From Gemmatimonadota bacterium (GTDB taxonomy: Bacteria; Gemmatimonadota; Gemmatimonadetes; Gemmatimonadales; GWC2-71-9), in the NCBI GenBank assembly GCA_003221035.1, contig QHUB01000023.1:40417-104416 (forward strand): a stretch of DNA of 64,000 bases, read 5' to 3'. This document shows, piece by piece, positions 16,776 to 24,557 of this stretch. The notes beneath the pieces were generated by a model that saw only the letters and a program-made list of their open reading frames with translations, did not search any database and was not told where the DNA came from. A program made the translations under genes and the position numbers. Positions within the stretch are counted from its first letter, which is position 1, and each line of letters starts with the position of its first letter.

Positions 16776-16792
16776 GGTTTCCTCCCGCCGAG

Positions 16793-16831
16793 AATCTACC
16801 GGTCGCTGAACGAGTGAGCGAGCGATATCAT
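16793..16831. promoter_or_regulatory. Divergent promoter region, TIM-barrel gene / GH20 gene
   Basis: The minus-strand TAGATT (16798-16793) lies 17 nt before the TIM-barrel ATG and leaves room for an SD-bearing leader. The plus-strand TATCAT (16826-16831) lies 7 nt before the GH20 ATG at 16839, with no SD, so the GH20 message would start at or next to its start codon. The -35 boxes are not convincing. Confidence 0.45.
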
Positions 16832-16838
16832 TGCGGCC

Positions 16839-18458
16839 ATGATCACCCTCTTTACACTCATCGCGCTCGTCTCCGCTGTCCAGGACACCTCGGTCGCCGT
16901 CATCCCGCGGCCCGTGCACCTCACGCGCGGGACCGGGGCCTTCCTTATTACGCCGGCGACCGCTGTCGTCACCGATCGCGCGACGCGCCAGATCGGGCAT
17001 CGGCTCGCGGACTGGCTCGAGCCCGCTACGGGCTATCGGCTACCGGTGACCGCCGCGTCGGGTGCCGCGACGCGCACGATTGCGTTGCGTCTCGATACGA
17101 CATTGTCGAGGCTGGGCGACGAGGGATACCGGCTCACCGTGACCGGTACCCGCATCACGATCCGCGCGCCGCATCCGGCGGGAGTGTTCTACGGCATCGA
17201 AACGCTGCGCCAGCTCCTGCCGCCCGACATCTTCCGCGCCGCGCCGGTGAGTGGGGTGACCTGGACGGTGCCGGTCGTCGAGATCGAGGATCAGCCCCGC
17301 TTCGCGTGGCGCGGCGCGCATCTCGACGTCTCGCGCTCGTTCATGCCGAAGGAATTCGTCAAGAAATACATCGACCTGCTCGCGCTCCATAAGCTGAACC
17401 GCTTCCACTGGCATCTGACCGACGACCAGGGCTGGCGGATCGAGATCAAGAAATACCCGCTGCTCACCGCGGTAGGCGCGTGGCGGCGTAATTCACTCAT
17501 CGGCGTGCAGCACCGCTACGCCGACACGACGCAATGGGTGTTCGACAGTGTGCCGCACGGCGGCTTCTACACGCAGGACGACGTCAAGGAAATCGTGGCG
17601 TACGCGGCGGCGCGCTACATTACGGTCGTTCCGGAAATCGAGATGCCGGGCCACGCGCAGGCGGCCATCGCGGCCTACCCCTGGCTTGGCAATACCGGCC
17701 AGCAGCTCGAGGTCCTGAACCATTGGGGCGTGGACCAGAACATCCTCAATCCATCCGACTCGGCGATCCACTTCATGCAGGACGTGCTGACCGAAGTGCT
17801 GGCACTCTTCCCGAGCCACTGGATCCACACCGGCGGCGACGAGGCGCCGAAAGCACAGTGGCAGGCCAGTCCGGTCGCGCAGGCACGCATCCGCGAGCTC
17901 GGCCTCCGCGATGAGAACCAGCTGCAGAGCTGGATGACCGCGCAGATGAGCCAGTGGCTCGCGGCGCGGGGTCGCGCATTGATCGGATGGGACGAGATTC
18001 TCGAGGGCGGAACCGAAGGTTTGGCGCCCAACGCGGTCGTGATGTCGTGGCGAGGGATCCAGGGCGGAATCGCGGCGGCGCAGGCCGGTCACGATGTGGT
18101 CATGACGCCGACCTCGAACACCTATTTCGATTATTACCAGTCGCAGGATCAGCAACACGAGCCCCTGGCGATCGGCGGCTTTCTCCCGCTCGATACCGTG
18201 TACGCGTACGAGCCGATTCCGCCCGCGCTCGATTCCGCGCAAGCCAGGCATGTCCTGGGCACGCAGGGACAGATCTGGACGGAATACCAGCGCACCCCGA
18301 AGAACGTCGAATACATGGTCTTTCCGCGGCTGGCCGCGCTCGCGGAGATCGCGTGGACGCCGCGAGAGTCAAAGGACTTCGCCGATTTCAAGGCGCGTTT
18401 GGCGCAGCACTTCAACCGGCTGAATGCCTTGGATGTGAACTACAGGCCGTTGAAGTAG
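16839..18458 (+). CDS. Beta-N-acetylhexosaminidase, GH20 family
   Basis: 539 residues. A short hydrophobic leader (MITLFTLIALVSAVQ) suggests export. An N-terminal GH20b-like domain (VIPRPVHL to FYGIETLRQLL) precedes the catalytic barrel with FAWRGAHLDVSRSF, NRFHWHLTDDQGWRIEIK, PEIEMPGHAQAA and the catalytic pair in HTGGDEAPK (D334-E335). It removes terminal GlcNAc or GalNAc from glycans by substrate-assisted catalysis. With the ChbG-like deacetylase nearby it supports amino-sugar glycan breakdown. Length is typical. It converges on the GH16 gene with only 5 bp between stops. Confidence 0.95.
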   Translation: MITLFTLIALVSAVQDTSVAVIPRPVHLTRGTGAFLITPATAVVTDRATRQIGHRLADWLEPATGYRLPVTAASGAATRTIALRLDTTLSRLGDEGYRLTVTGTRITIRAPHPAGVFYGIETLRQLLPPDIFRAAPVSGVTWTVPVVEIEDQPRFAWRGAHLDVSRSFMPKEFVKKYIDLLALHKLNRFHWHLTDDQGWRIEIKKYPLLTAVGAWRRNSLIGVQHRYADTTQWVFDSVPHGGFYTQDDVKEIVAYAAARYITVVPEIEMPGHAQAAIAAYPWLGNTGQQLEVLNHWGVDQNILNPSDSAIHFMQDVLTEVLALFPSHWIHTGGDEAPKAQWQASPVAQARIRELGLRDENQLQSWMTAQMSQWLAARGRALIGWDEILEGGTEGLAPNAVVMSWRGIQGGIAAAQAGHDVVMTPTSNTYFDYYQSQDQQHEPLAIGGFLPLDTVYAYEPIPPALDSAQARHVLGTQGQIWTEYQRTPKNVEYMVFPRLAALAEIAWTPRESKDFADFKARLAQHFNRLNALDVNYRPLK

Positions 18459-18463
18459 GGCCC

Positions 18464-19375
18464 TCACTGCCGGGTAAAGACGCGCACGTAGTCCACCAGC
18501 ATGGTTGCCGGGAAAATCGCGTCCGACGTGGGATCGTGATCGAAGTTGCCGCCGACCGCGAGATTGAGAATCGCGTAAAACGGCTGGTCGAACACCCATG
18601 GCCCGCGCTGGCTCACGATCGCACGCGTCACCACGTAGTGCTGAACGCTGTCGACAAAGAAGCGGATGGACTGGGAATCCCATTCGACCGCGTACACATG
18701 AAATTGCGTCGTCGGGCCCGTACCGTGGACGTTGACGAACGGTGTGTTGCCGGAGTATCCCGGGCCATGCACAGCCGAGCTCGTGGCGGTGGGCTGGCTG
18801 CCCTTGTTCTCCATGATGTCCATCTCGCCACACGTGGGCCAGCCCACAGTGCCGATGTTGTCGCCGAGCAGCCAGAATGCCGGCCAGAGTCCCTGTCCCG
18901 CCGCCAGTTGGATCCGCGCTTCGACCCTGCCCGGCGCGACGGGCATTTTGCCGCGCGTCGTGATCTTGGCTGAGCGGTAGCGGCATATGCCGTAATAACA
19001 GTGGAGCGCCGTGTCGGTCGAGACGCGCGCGACGATCTGCAGTTGGCCCTGCCCGTTCAGCCGGATGTTCGCGCTGTCGGAGCTGTAATACTCCTTCTCG
19101 TTATTGCCCCAGCCACACACGTTTGGACAGCCATCGCCCACGTCGAATCCCCACTTTGTCGTGTCGACACTGCTGCCGGCGGGACCATCGAACTCGTCGC
19201 TCCAGATCTGCACCCACACTGGCGGCGGTGGAGGGGGCGGCGGCGGCGGTGGTGGCGGAGGGGGCGCAACCGTTCCGTTCGCCGCGCACGCAACTGCTCC
19301 CGCGGCGGCGGCGATCAGAACGAAGTGTCTAGCGACTCGCGCAGAGCGCCACGGCCGACAAAATGGCGCAGGCAC
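18464..19375 (-). CDS. GH16 family glycoside hydrolase (laminarinase-like) lipoprotein
   Basis: 303 residues from the GTG at 19375; an ATG at 19414 is possible but overlaps the preceding gene by 86 bp. The leader HFVLIAAAAGAVAC ends in a lipobox-like AVAC. A run of 15 prolines encoded at 19220-19264 acts as a rigid linker. The catalytic domain has WSDEFDG, PAFWLLGDN and the retaining-enzyme motif GEMDIME, which carries both catalytic glutamates. It probably cleaves beta-1,3 or mixed-linkage glucans; other GH16 specificities such as agarase or carrageenase cannot be excluded. Confidence 0.9.
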   Translation of the reverse strand: MPAPFCRPWRSARVARHFVLIAAAAGAVACAANGTVAPPPPPPPPPPPPPPPVWVQIWSDEFDGPAGSSVDTTKWGFDVGDGCPNVCGWGNNEKEYYSSDSANIRLNGQGQLQIVARVSTDTALHCYYGICRYRSAKITTRGKMPVAPGRVEARIQLAAGQGLWPAFWLLGDNIGTVGWPTCGEMDIMENKGSQPTATSSAVHGPGYSGNTPFVNVHGTGPTTQFHVYAVEWDSQSIRFFVDSVQHYVVTRAIVSQRGPWVFDQPFYAILNLAVGGNFDHDPTSDAIFPATMLVDYVRVFTRQ

Positions 19376-19592
19376 CTGCAAGCAACGAAAAGAAGAAGCG
19401 CCGTTGGTATTCACGGCCGGTGGTTGTGAGATCGGCGCTGCTGAGCGGCACCGGCTCCCACCAGACGAGGGGCGTACGGCGCTCGTACCGCATCTGAATC
19501 AGACACCACGCCGCGTAGATCCAGGCAGTCGCGGTGGTGAGCAGCAGCGCGTAATCGACGGGCGAGGCGGCTTCGCAATTCCAAAAGAACAT
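19329..19592 (-). CDS. Small membrane protein, unknown function
   Basis: 87 residues from the ATG at 19592. Two hydrophobic segments (YALLLTTATAWIYAAWCLIQM and FFFSLLAGACAILSAVALCA) flank a polar loop, a helical-hairpin topology. I recognise no family. The gene lies between the SGNH hydrolase and GH16 genes on the same strand and overlaps the latter by about 47 bp. Coding status is inferred from frame, membrane pattern and position. Confidence 0.5.
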   Translation of the reverse strand: MFFWNCEAASPVDYALLLTTATAWIYAAWCLIQMRYERRTPLVWWEPVPLSSADLTTTGREYQRRFFFSLLAGACAILSAVALCASR

Positions 19593-19636
19593 GGTCCCAA
19601 AATACAGCCTGACCGGTCTCCGCCCAACCCCGCCGT

Positions 19637-20365
19637 CTAGAGACCGGCGGCATGACGCCATTGCTCCGCGATCACCGCGTGACCGGCCGGCGTCGGGTGC
19701 ACGCCGTCCGCGGCCCAATACGCGGGCGGTGCCGCATGGACATGCTGATCGAACACCTTCTGGAGCGGCACGAACGTGGCCTTCGCGGCCTTCGCGACGC
19801 GCGCGGCAGCCGCGCGCCGCTCGTCGAACTCCGGAAACCAGCGCGCGTCCACCGCGCCCGTGCGCAGCACAAACGGCTCGAGCACGATGACCTTCGCCTG
19901 CGGCAGCGCGCGCCGCGTCTGGTCGAGCAGCGCCGCGTATTGCCGCTCGTAATCCTGCACGGTCCCGTTGTAGCGGCCGTCCAACTTGTGCCAGATGTCG
20001 TTCACGCCGATCAGAATACTGAGCACGTCCGGCTTCAGCTCGATGGTGTCCGTCACCCAGCGTTCCTGCAGATCGGGGACCGTGTTGCCGCTGACGCCAC
20101 GATTGTAGAACTGCAGGCCCTCCGCCGGCCGCGCCGCAAGCACCGCTGACGCCACGAGCAGGGGGTACCCGTTGCCGAGGGCGCCGGCAGCGTTGGCATT
20201 GTGGGAGTCACGATTGCGGCCCGCGTCGGTAATTGAATCACCCTGAAATACCACGACTCGGCCCTTCTGGGCCGATCCGTGTGGCGGCTCGGTGACGACC
20301 GCGATGGGGAGCCGTGTCGCTCCGGCTGCGGCGGCCGTCGCCGCGATGAATTCACGCCGATTCAT
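19637..20365 (-). CDS. SGNH/GDSL-family hydrolase, Tat-exported
   Basis: 242 residues. MNRREFIAATAAAAGATRLP is a Tat-like signal. The SGNH blocks are clear: VVFQGDSITDAGRN (block I, catalytic Ser), NRGVSGNTVPDL (Gly), ILIGVNDIWH (Asn) and the C-terminal DGVHPTPAGH (Asp and His). It is probably an acetylesterase or acylesterase acting on glycans in the periplasm. I chose the ATG at 20365 because it overlaps the permease stop as ATGA; an ATG six codons upstream is less likely. Confidence 0.9.
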   Translation of the reverse strand: MNRREFIAATAAAAGATRLPIAVVTEPPHGSAQKGRVVVFQGDSITDAGRNRDSHNANAAGALGNGYPLLVASAVLAARPAEGLQFYNRGVSGNTVPDLQERWVTDTIELKPDVLSILIGVNDIWHKLDGRYNGTVQDYERQYAALLDQTRRALPQAKVIVLEPFVLRTGAVDARWFPEFDERRAAAARVAKAAKATFVPLQKVFDQHVHAAPPAYWAADGVHPTPAGHAVIAEQWRHAAGL

Positions 20366-21783
20366 GTTTTGCGAAAAGGCCATGTGCCTTCCTTCCAGGA
20401 CCAGAGGGCGAAGCAAACCAGGCCCAGCAACAGTGCGCCCACCGCATAGACAATGACTTCCCCCGCCGTCGCAAAAATGAAGATCCAGCCGAGGAGCGCA
20501 ATCACGCTCGGCAGCGGATAGAGCCACATTCGATAGGGCCGCGCAAGATTCGGCTCGCGCCGCCTGAGCAGCGTGACCGCGCCGATTTGCCCAATAAACT
20601 GCACCAGGACGCGCATCGTGACGAGCGCAAAGATCACGACATCCAGTGAGAAGAAACCCGCGAAAATGGAAAGCACGCCCAGGGCGACGAGCGAGACATA
20701 CGGGAAGCCCTGGGACGGATGCACTCGCGCAAAAATCCGGAAGAAATAGCCGTCCCGCGCCGCGGCATAGGGAACGCGCGAGTATCCCAGTAACAGCGCG
20801 AACACGGATCCAAACGCCGTCCATAGGATCATGACCGTGAAGATGAGCGCGATCGTCGATCCGAAGATCCGTTCCATGAAAATCGAGACCACGAAGTTCG
20901 CCTGGGCGTGCGCGTCGGCGGGAACGAACTCGCGCCAGGGCACAACGCCGATGATCGAAAAGTTGATCGCGATGTAGATCAACGCGACGGAGACGGTGCT
21001 GAGCAGGATCGAGCGCGGAATCACGCGACCGGGGTTTTGGACCTCGTCGCCGATGTAGCAGACGTCGTAGTAGCCGAGATAGTCGTACACGCCGATGGCC
21101 GACGCCGCGCCGAGCCCGAACAGAAACCGCTGCGAAAAGTGGAACGCACCCGGCGGAAAATCGAAGGCGACCTTCGAATCGAAATGCGAGACCCCCGTCA
21201 GGATCACCACGATGACCGTCACGATCGTGCCGACCCACAGCGTCACGGTGATGGCGGCGATAGACGTAATGCGGCGGTACAGCAGGACGATGTTCAGCAC
21301 CCCGACGCCCGCAATCACCAGCATCCCCTCCCACGTCGTGATGCCTTTCCAGATGTAGCCGAGGTACTTGGCGAAGCCGATGTAGCCGGACGCGATCTCC
21401 AGCGGCCCGCTGAACACGAACTGCCATACAAAGAGGAAGGCCATCAGCCTGCCGAAGGTGTTGGCACCATAGCCCCGGCGCAGATAGCCGAACGATCCAC
21501 CCGAACCCGGCATGGCCGCGCCGAGCTCGCTCCACACCATGCCGTCGCACACCACGATGACGAGTGCGATCGCCCAACCCAGCATGGCCTGCGGACCGCC
21601 GAGCGCGGACATGAGCAGCGGGATCGTGATGAACGGCCCGATCCCCATCATGTTGGTCATGTTGAGCGCCGTGGCGTGCAGCAGGCCGAAGCGGCGGGTC
21701 AGACCGGCGGGCGTCGGGTCTACGGTTCCTCCCCGCGGCGGCGGGCGAGCCGCAGCTCGAGATGGCGGCGCACGTCCGGCCAC
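20362..21783 (-). CDS. APC superfamily amino acid permease
   Basis: About 473 residues. Roughly twelve hydrophobic segments are present, with the APC signature in the first helix (LLHATALNMTNMMGIGPFI) and YDYLGYYDVCYIGDEVQNPGRVIPRSI in the middle. It imports an amino acid or amine by secondary transport. The start is uncertain: the GTG at 21783 lies inside the preceding acetyltransferase gene, and the first ATG, at 21660, falls within helix 1. Its location between the SGNH hydrolase and acetyltransferase genes gives little hint of substrate. Confidence 0.85.
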   Translation of the reverse strand: MAGRAPPSRAAARPPPRGGTVDPTPAGLTRRFGLLHATALNMTNMMGIGPFITIPLLMSALGGPQAMLGWAIALVIVVCDGMVWSELGAAMPGSGGSFGYLRRGYGANTFGRLMAFLFVWQFVFSGPLEIASGYIGFAKYLGYIWKGITTWEGMLVIAGVGVLNIVLLYRRITSIAAITVTLWVGTIVTVIVVILTGVSHFDSKVAFDFPPGAFHFSQRFLFGLGAASAIGVYDYLGYYDVCYIGDEVQNPGRVIPRSILLSTVSVALIYIAINFSIIGVVPWREFVPADAHAQANFVVSIFMERIFGSTIALIFTVMILWTAFGSVFALLLGYSRVPYAAARDGYFFRIFARVHPSQGFPYVSLVALGVLSIFAGFFSLDVVIFALVTMRVLVQFIGQIGAVTLLRRREPNLARPYRMWLYPLPSVIALLGWIFIFATAGEVIVYAVGALLLGLVCFALWSWKEGTWPFRKT

Positions 21784-22325
21784 TCGGCGGCGAGAATGCT
21801 GTACATCACCGTGTCGCGCGGGGTGCCGTCGCGCCGAATCCCGAAATGCCGGATGACGCCGTCCTTCTTGGCGCCGAGCGCTTCGATCGCGCGTTGCGAG
21901 CGGAAATTGAAGTTGTCGGTCCGGAGTCCGACGACCTTGCAGCCGAGTGTATCGAAGGCGTGACCGAGCAACAGGAGTTTGCAGGTGGTGTTGACGTGTG
22001 TGCGCTGGCGGCTGCCGGCGTACCAGGTGTAGCCGATCTCGACGCGATCGATCGCGCCCTGGATGTCGTGATACCGCGTCGATCCGACAATCGTACCGCT
22101 GGACAGCTCGCGCACGACCCAGGGCAGCATGAGGCCGTCGCGCTGCCCCTTCAGCGCGTCGGCGATATACGCGCGGACGCCGTCGGGAGGTGGAACGACC
22201 GTGTACCAGAGCTCCCACAGGCGGCCGTCACCGACGGCGGCCGCGAGCGCGTCACTGTGGGATTCGGTGAGTGGCTCGAGCCGGATGCCGCGACCCTCGA
22301 GCACGATCGGCTGAGGCTGGATCAC
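21720..22325 (-). CDS. GNAT family N-acetyltransferase (RimJ-like)
   Basis: 201 residues from the GTG at 22325, which begins VIQPQPIVLEGRGIRLEPL, the usual beta-strand 1 of RimJ/RimL relatives. The core RVEIGYTWYAGSRQRTHVNTTCKLLLLGHAF and FNFRSQRAIEALGAKKDGVIRHF match a well-conserved subgroup of acetyltransferases. Acceptor unknown. It lies 22 bp after the SnoaL-like gene, and its end overlaps the probable permease start. Confidence 0.85.
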   Translation of the reverse strand: MIQPQPIVLEGRGIRLEPLTESHSDALAAAVGDGRLWELWYTVVPPPDGVRAYIADALKGQRDGLMLPWVVRELSSGTIVGSTRYHDIQGAIDRVEIGYTWYAGSRQRTHVNTTCKLLLLGHAFDTLGCKVVGLRTDNFNFRSQRAIEALGAKKDGVIRHFGIRRDGTPRDTVMYSILAAEWPDVRRHLELRLARRRGEEP

Positions 22326-22347
22326 GGCACAGAAGCTACAGCGATCC

Positions 22348-22770
22348 CTAGTCCGGGGCTGCGGCCACATAATCCTGCGCCGCGACGATCTGCCACTTCG
22401 CCCCGCGCTTCACCCAGGTATCCGTGAATCGATAGCGATGCGTGAACGCGCCATCGGCGCCGCGTCCATCCACGACGAGCCAGCCCGTCACGACCGCGGT
22501 CGTGGCTCCATACCGATGCACCAGCATCTCTTCATTGTGTGCCGCGACGACGGTGTCCGGTCCGGCGACCACCGATCTGATGACCGCCGCGCGATCCATG
22601 GTCTGATCGTTTTCGGTGTAGACAAACCCGTCCGCGAGGAGCCGCTCGAAGGTCGCGGAGTCACGCTTCACGAGCGCGCTCGCCCAATCATCTTCGAGCT
22701 TCAGCACCGCCTTCGTGTCGGGATCCTGCGGGTTCAGCGCCAGGAGCATCGCCAGCAGTAACAGCGTCAT
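22348..22770 (-). CDS. DUF4440/SnoaL-like NTF2-fold protein, possibly exported
   Basis: 140 residues. MTLLLLAMLLALNPQ is a short hydrophobic leader. The rest has the cone-shaped NTF2/SnoaL pattern: KLEDDWASALVKRDSATFERLLADGFVYT, then MDRAAVIRSV, and a C-terminal FTDTWVKRGAKWQIVAAQDY. Proteins of this family bind small hydrophobic ligands or act as ketosteroid-isomerase-like enzymes, but the function here is unknown. It starts 3 bp after the YjbQ stop and is likely co-transcribed. Confidence 0.8.
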   Translation of the reverse strand: MTLLLLAMLLALNPQDPDTKAVLKLEDDWASALVKRDSATFERLLADGFVYTENDQTMDRAAVIRSVVAGPDTVVAAHNEEMLVHRYGATTAVVTGWLVVDGRGADGAFTHRYRFTDTWVKRGAKWQIVAAQDYVAAAPD

Positions 22771-22773
22771 GGG

Positions 22774-23193
22774 TCACTCCCCCAGAACCTTGATGATCAC
22801 CCGTTTCTTCCGCTGCCCGTCCCACTCGCCATAAAACACCCGCTGCCACGGTCCAAAGTCCAGCTTTCCCGCGGTGATGGGAACGATCACTTCATGGCCG
22901 ATCGTCAGACTGCGCAGATGCGCCGCCGCATTGTCCTCGCCCGTTTCGTTATGGCGATAGCGCGGAGGATCCCACGGCGCGATCGTCCCCTCGAGCCACT
23001 TCAAGATGTCGTCCCAGAGTCCCGATTCGTGATCGTTCACGAAGACCGATGCGGAGATGTGCATCGCGCTGACCAGGACAAAACCCTCCCGCACCTCGCT
23101 CTTCTCGACGACCTCCACAACCTCGTCTGTAACATCAATGATCTCCTGACGCCGCTTCGTGTTGAACCAGAGGTACTGAGTGTGGGATTTCAC
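22774..23193 (-). CDS. YjbQ family (UPF0047) protein
   Basis: 139 residues, the standard family length. Signatures include [43 protein letters not shown] and the C-terminal [24 protein letters not shown]. Relatives show weak thiamine-phosphate synthase activity in vitro; the physiological role is unsettled. The start is GTG with a good SD (CAGGAG, 7 nt spacer), unlike the divergently oriented kinase gene, which lacks one. Confidence 0.9.
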   Translation of the reverse strand: MKSHTQYLWFNTKRRQEIIDVTDEVVEVVEKSEVREGFVLVSAMHISASVFVNDHESGLWDDILKWLEGTIAPWDPPRYRHNETGEDNAAAHLRSLTIGHEVIVPITAGKLDFGPWQRVFYGEWDGQRKKRVIIKVLGE

Positions 23194-23203
23194 GAAATCT
23201 CCT

Positions 23204-23287
23204 GAATTCGAAATGCGAAATGTGGAATCTCACGGCGAGTTCGAACTGTCACAATCATTTCGCATTGCGAATTCCACATTCCGCATT
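23204..23287. repeat. Inverted ATGCGAAATGTGGAAT element between yjbQ and kinase gene
   Basis: The left arm (23204-23230, with GCGAAATGTGGAAT) and the right arm (23257-23287, with ATTCCACATTCCGCAT) are imperfect reverse complements separated by about 26 bp. The same motif reappears at 58419-58452 upstream of queA. It fills most of the 149-bp divergent intergenic region and ends 16 bp before the kinase -35 box. It sits between divergent starts, so it is not a terminator. Confidence 0.7.
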
Positions 23288-23303
23288 GGGTTACCGTGTC
23301 GGT

Positions 23304-23332
23304 TTGTCACATCCGAGACCGGTCCCTAGATT
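23304..23332 (+). promoter_or_regulatory. Sigma70-type promoter of sensor kinase operon
   Basis: TTGTCA (23304-23309) is followed by exactly 17 bp and TAGATT (23327-23332). The ATG is at 23343, 10 nt after the -10 box, so transcription should begin only about 3 nt before the start codon. No SD is present. This is the best complete promoter in the window. Confidence 0.65.
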
Positions 23333-23342
23333 GGCGCCAAAT

Positions 23343-24557
23343 ATGGCGCTTCCGTTCAGACGCCGGATCTTCCTCATCCTCGTCGTCATGACTGTCGTGC
23401 CGACGGTGCTCGCAGTCGCCGGCTGGGTGCTGTCGGTCAGGCGTCTGCTTCCCGCCGCTGGCGCGCGCGCCTCCACCGAGCGTGTCGCCGCTACCGCGCG
23501 CGCGTTGCTCGAAGGCGTCGATACCCTGCATCTCACGGTCGGCGAGCGGGCGCTGCTGCGCCGGCACCTCGCCGAAGTTTCGGCCTCAGTGAGCCTCGCG
23601 CGCCGCGCCGAAACATTCCTTCGCTACTACACGGCCGGCTTTGCCGTGGTCATCCTGCTCCTCGGCGCCGCGGTCCTGTACGCCGCCGTCAACCTCGCCG
23701 GCCACCTGTCACGCCAGTTATCGCGGCCGATCGACGAGCTGGTCGGCTGGACGTCGCTGATTCGCCGGCACGAGGCGCTTCCGCCCGCGGGCGGGCCGAC
23801 GAGTCGCGGTGCACCGGAATTCGAGGCGTTGCGCCAGGCGTTGCGCGAGTTGGCCGCGGCGCTCGTCGCGGCGCGGGACCGCGAGCTCGAGGCCGAGCGC
23901 CTGCGCACGTTCCGGGAAGTCGCCCGCCGCGTGGCGCACGAAATCAAGAACCCGCTCACGTCCATGCGGATTGCGGTGGATCAGCTGCAACGGGCGGACG
24001 GACGGACGGACAGCCGGACGGCCATCGCGGTTCAGGTCCTGGCGGCCGAGACGGACCGGTTGGACCGGCTCGCCCGGGAATTCGCGGATTTCGGCAGGCT
24101 GCCGGAGGGACCTCGGAGCGAGGTGGACATCGTGGAATTGCTGGAAGAGCTCGGACGGACCACCGTCCCGGACGGTGTGCAGGTCCGACTCACGACGAAC
24201 GACGCACGACGCACGGTCGTTGGCCACTACGAGCCGCTGCGCCGCGCGTTCGCCAATCTCTATCGCAACGCCGCCGAAGCCATGAAGGGAAGCGGCACGA
24301 TCGATGTGACCGTCACCGGCGACGTCTCGGGCGGGGACCTCGCCGTGACCATCGCGGACCACGGGCCCGGGATCGCTCCCGAGCTGCACCAGCGTGTGTT
24401 CGAACCGTATTTCACGACGAAGGACGACGGCACCGGTCTCGGGCTCGCGCTGGTGCGTGTCACACTCGAAGCCCACCGCGGCGCGATCAGTGTGGGAGAG
24501 ACGCCGGGTGGCGGCGCGACATTCTCGATCGTGTTTGCAGGTGGGGGAGGCCTATGA
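23343..24557 (+). CDS. NtrY-like membrane sensor histidine kinase
   Basis: 404 residues. Two transmembrane helices (about residues 8-30 and 93-117) bracket a small extracytoplasmic domain. A HAMP-like region (LSRPIDELVGW) follows, then the HisKA box RRVAHEIKNPLTSMR with phospho-acceptor H199, and a HATPase domain with NLYRNAAEAM, DHGPGIAPE, FEPYFTTKDDGTGLGLAL. It should phosphorylate the sigma54 regulator encoded next; the two genes overlap as ATGA. Two repeat tracts lie in its coding frame: a (GGACG)n run in the HisKA loop and an ACGACGNACG tract encoding TTNDARRTVV at about residues 284-293. I chose the ATG at 23343 from the leader and promoter. Confidence 0.92.
   Translation: MALPFRRRIFLILVVMTVVPTVLAVAGWVLSVRRLLPAAGARASTERVAATARALLEGVDTLHLTVGERALLRRHLAEVSASVSLARRAETFLRYYTAGFAVVILLLGAAVLYAAVNLAGHLSRQLSRPIDELVGWTSLIRRHEALPPAGGPTSRGAPEFEALRQALRELAAALVAARDRELEAERLRTFREVARRVAHEIKNPLTSMRIAVDQLQRADGRTDSRTAIAVQVLAAETDRLDRLAREFADFGRLPEGPRSEVDIVELLEELGRTTVPDGVQVRLTTNDARRTVVGHYEPLRRAFANLYRNAAEAMKGSGTIDVTVTGDVSGGDLAVTIADHGPGIAPELHQRVFEPYFTTKDDGTGLGLALVRVTLEAHRGAISVGETPGGGATFSIVFAGGGGL
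23991..24022. repeat. GGACG microsatellite-like tract in kinase gene
   Basis: An imperfect tandem run of GGACG units, read in frame as RADGRTDSRTA in the loop between the two HisKA helices, where length variation would be tolerated. Confidence 0.6.
24191..24217. repeat. ACGACGCACGACGCACGG tract in kinase gene
   Basis: Tandem CGACGNA units in frame, read as TTNDARRTVV. Nearly the same DNA and peptide ([12 protein letters not shown]) occur immediately upstream of tgt at 59525-59556. Confidence 0.6.

Noticed and set aside
19637..21577. 646-codon minus-strand frame suggesting a permease-hydrolase fusion
   Set aside because: Only the last 242 codons code for the SGNH hydrolase; the upstream part is an out-of-frame shadow of the APC permease, whose own frame is intact and ends with an ATGA overlap at the hydrolase start.
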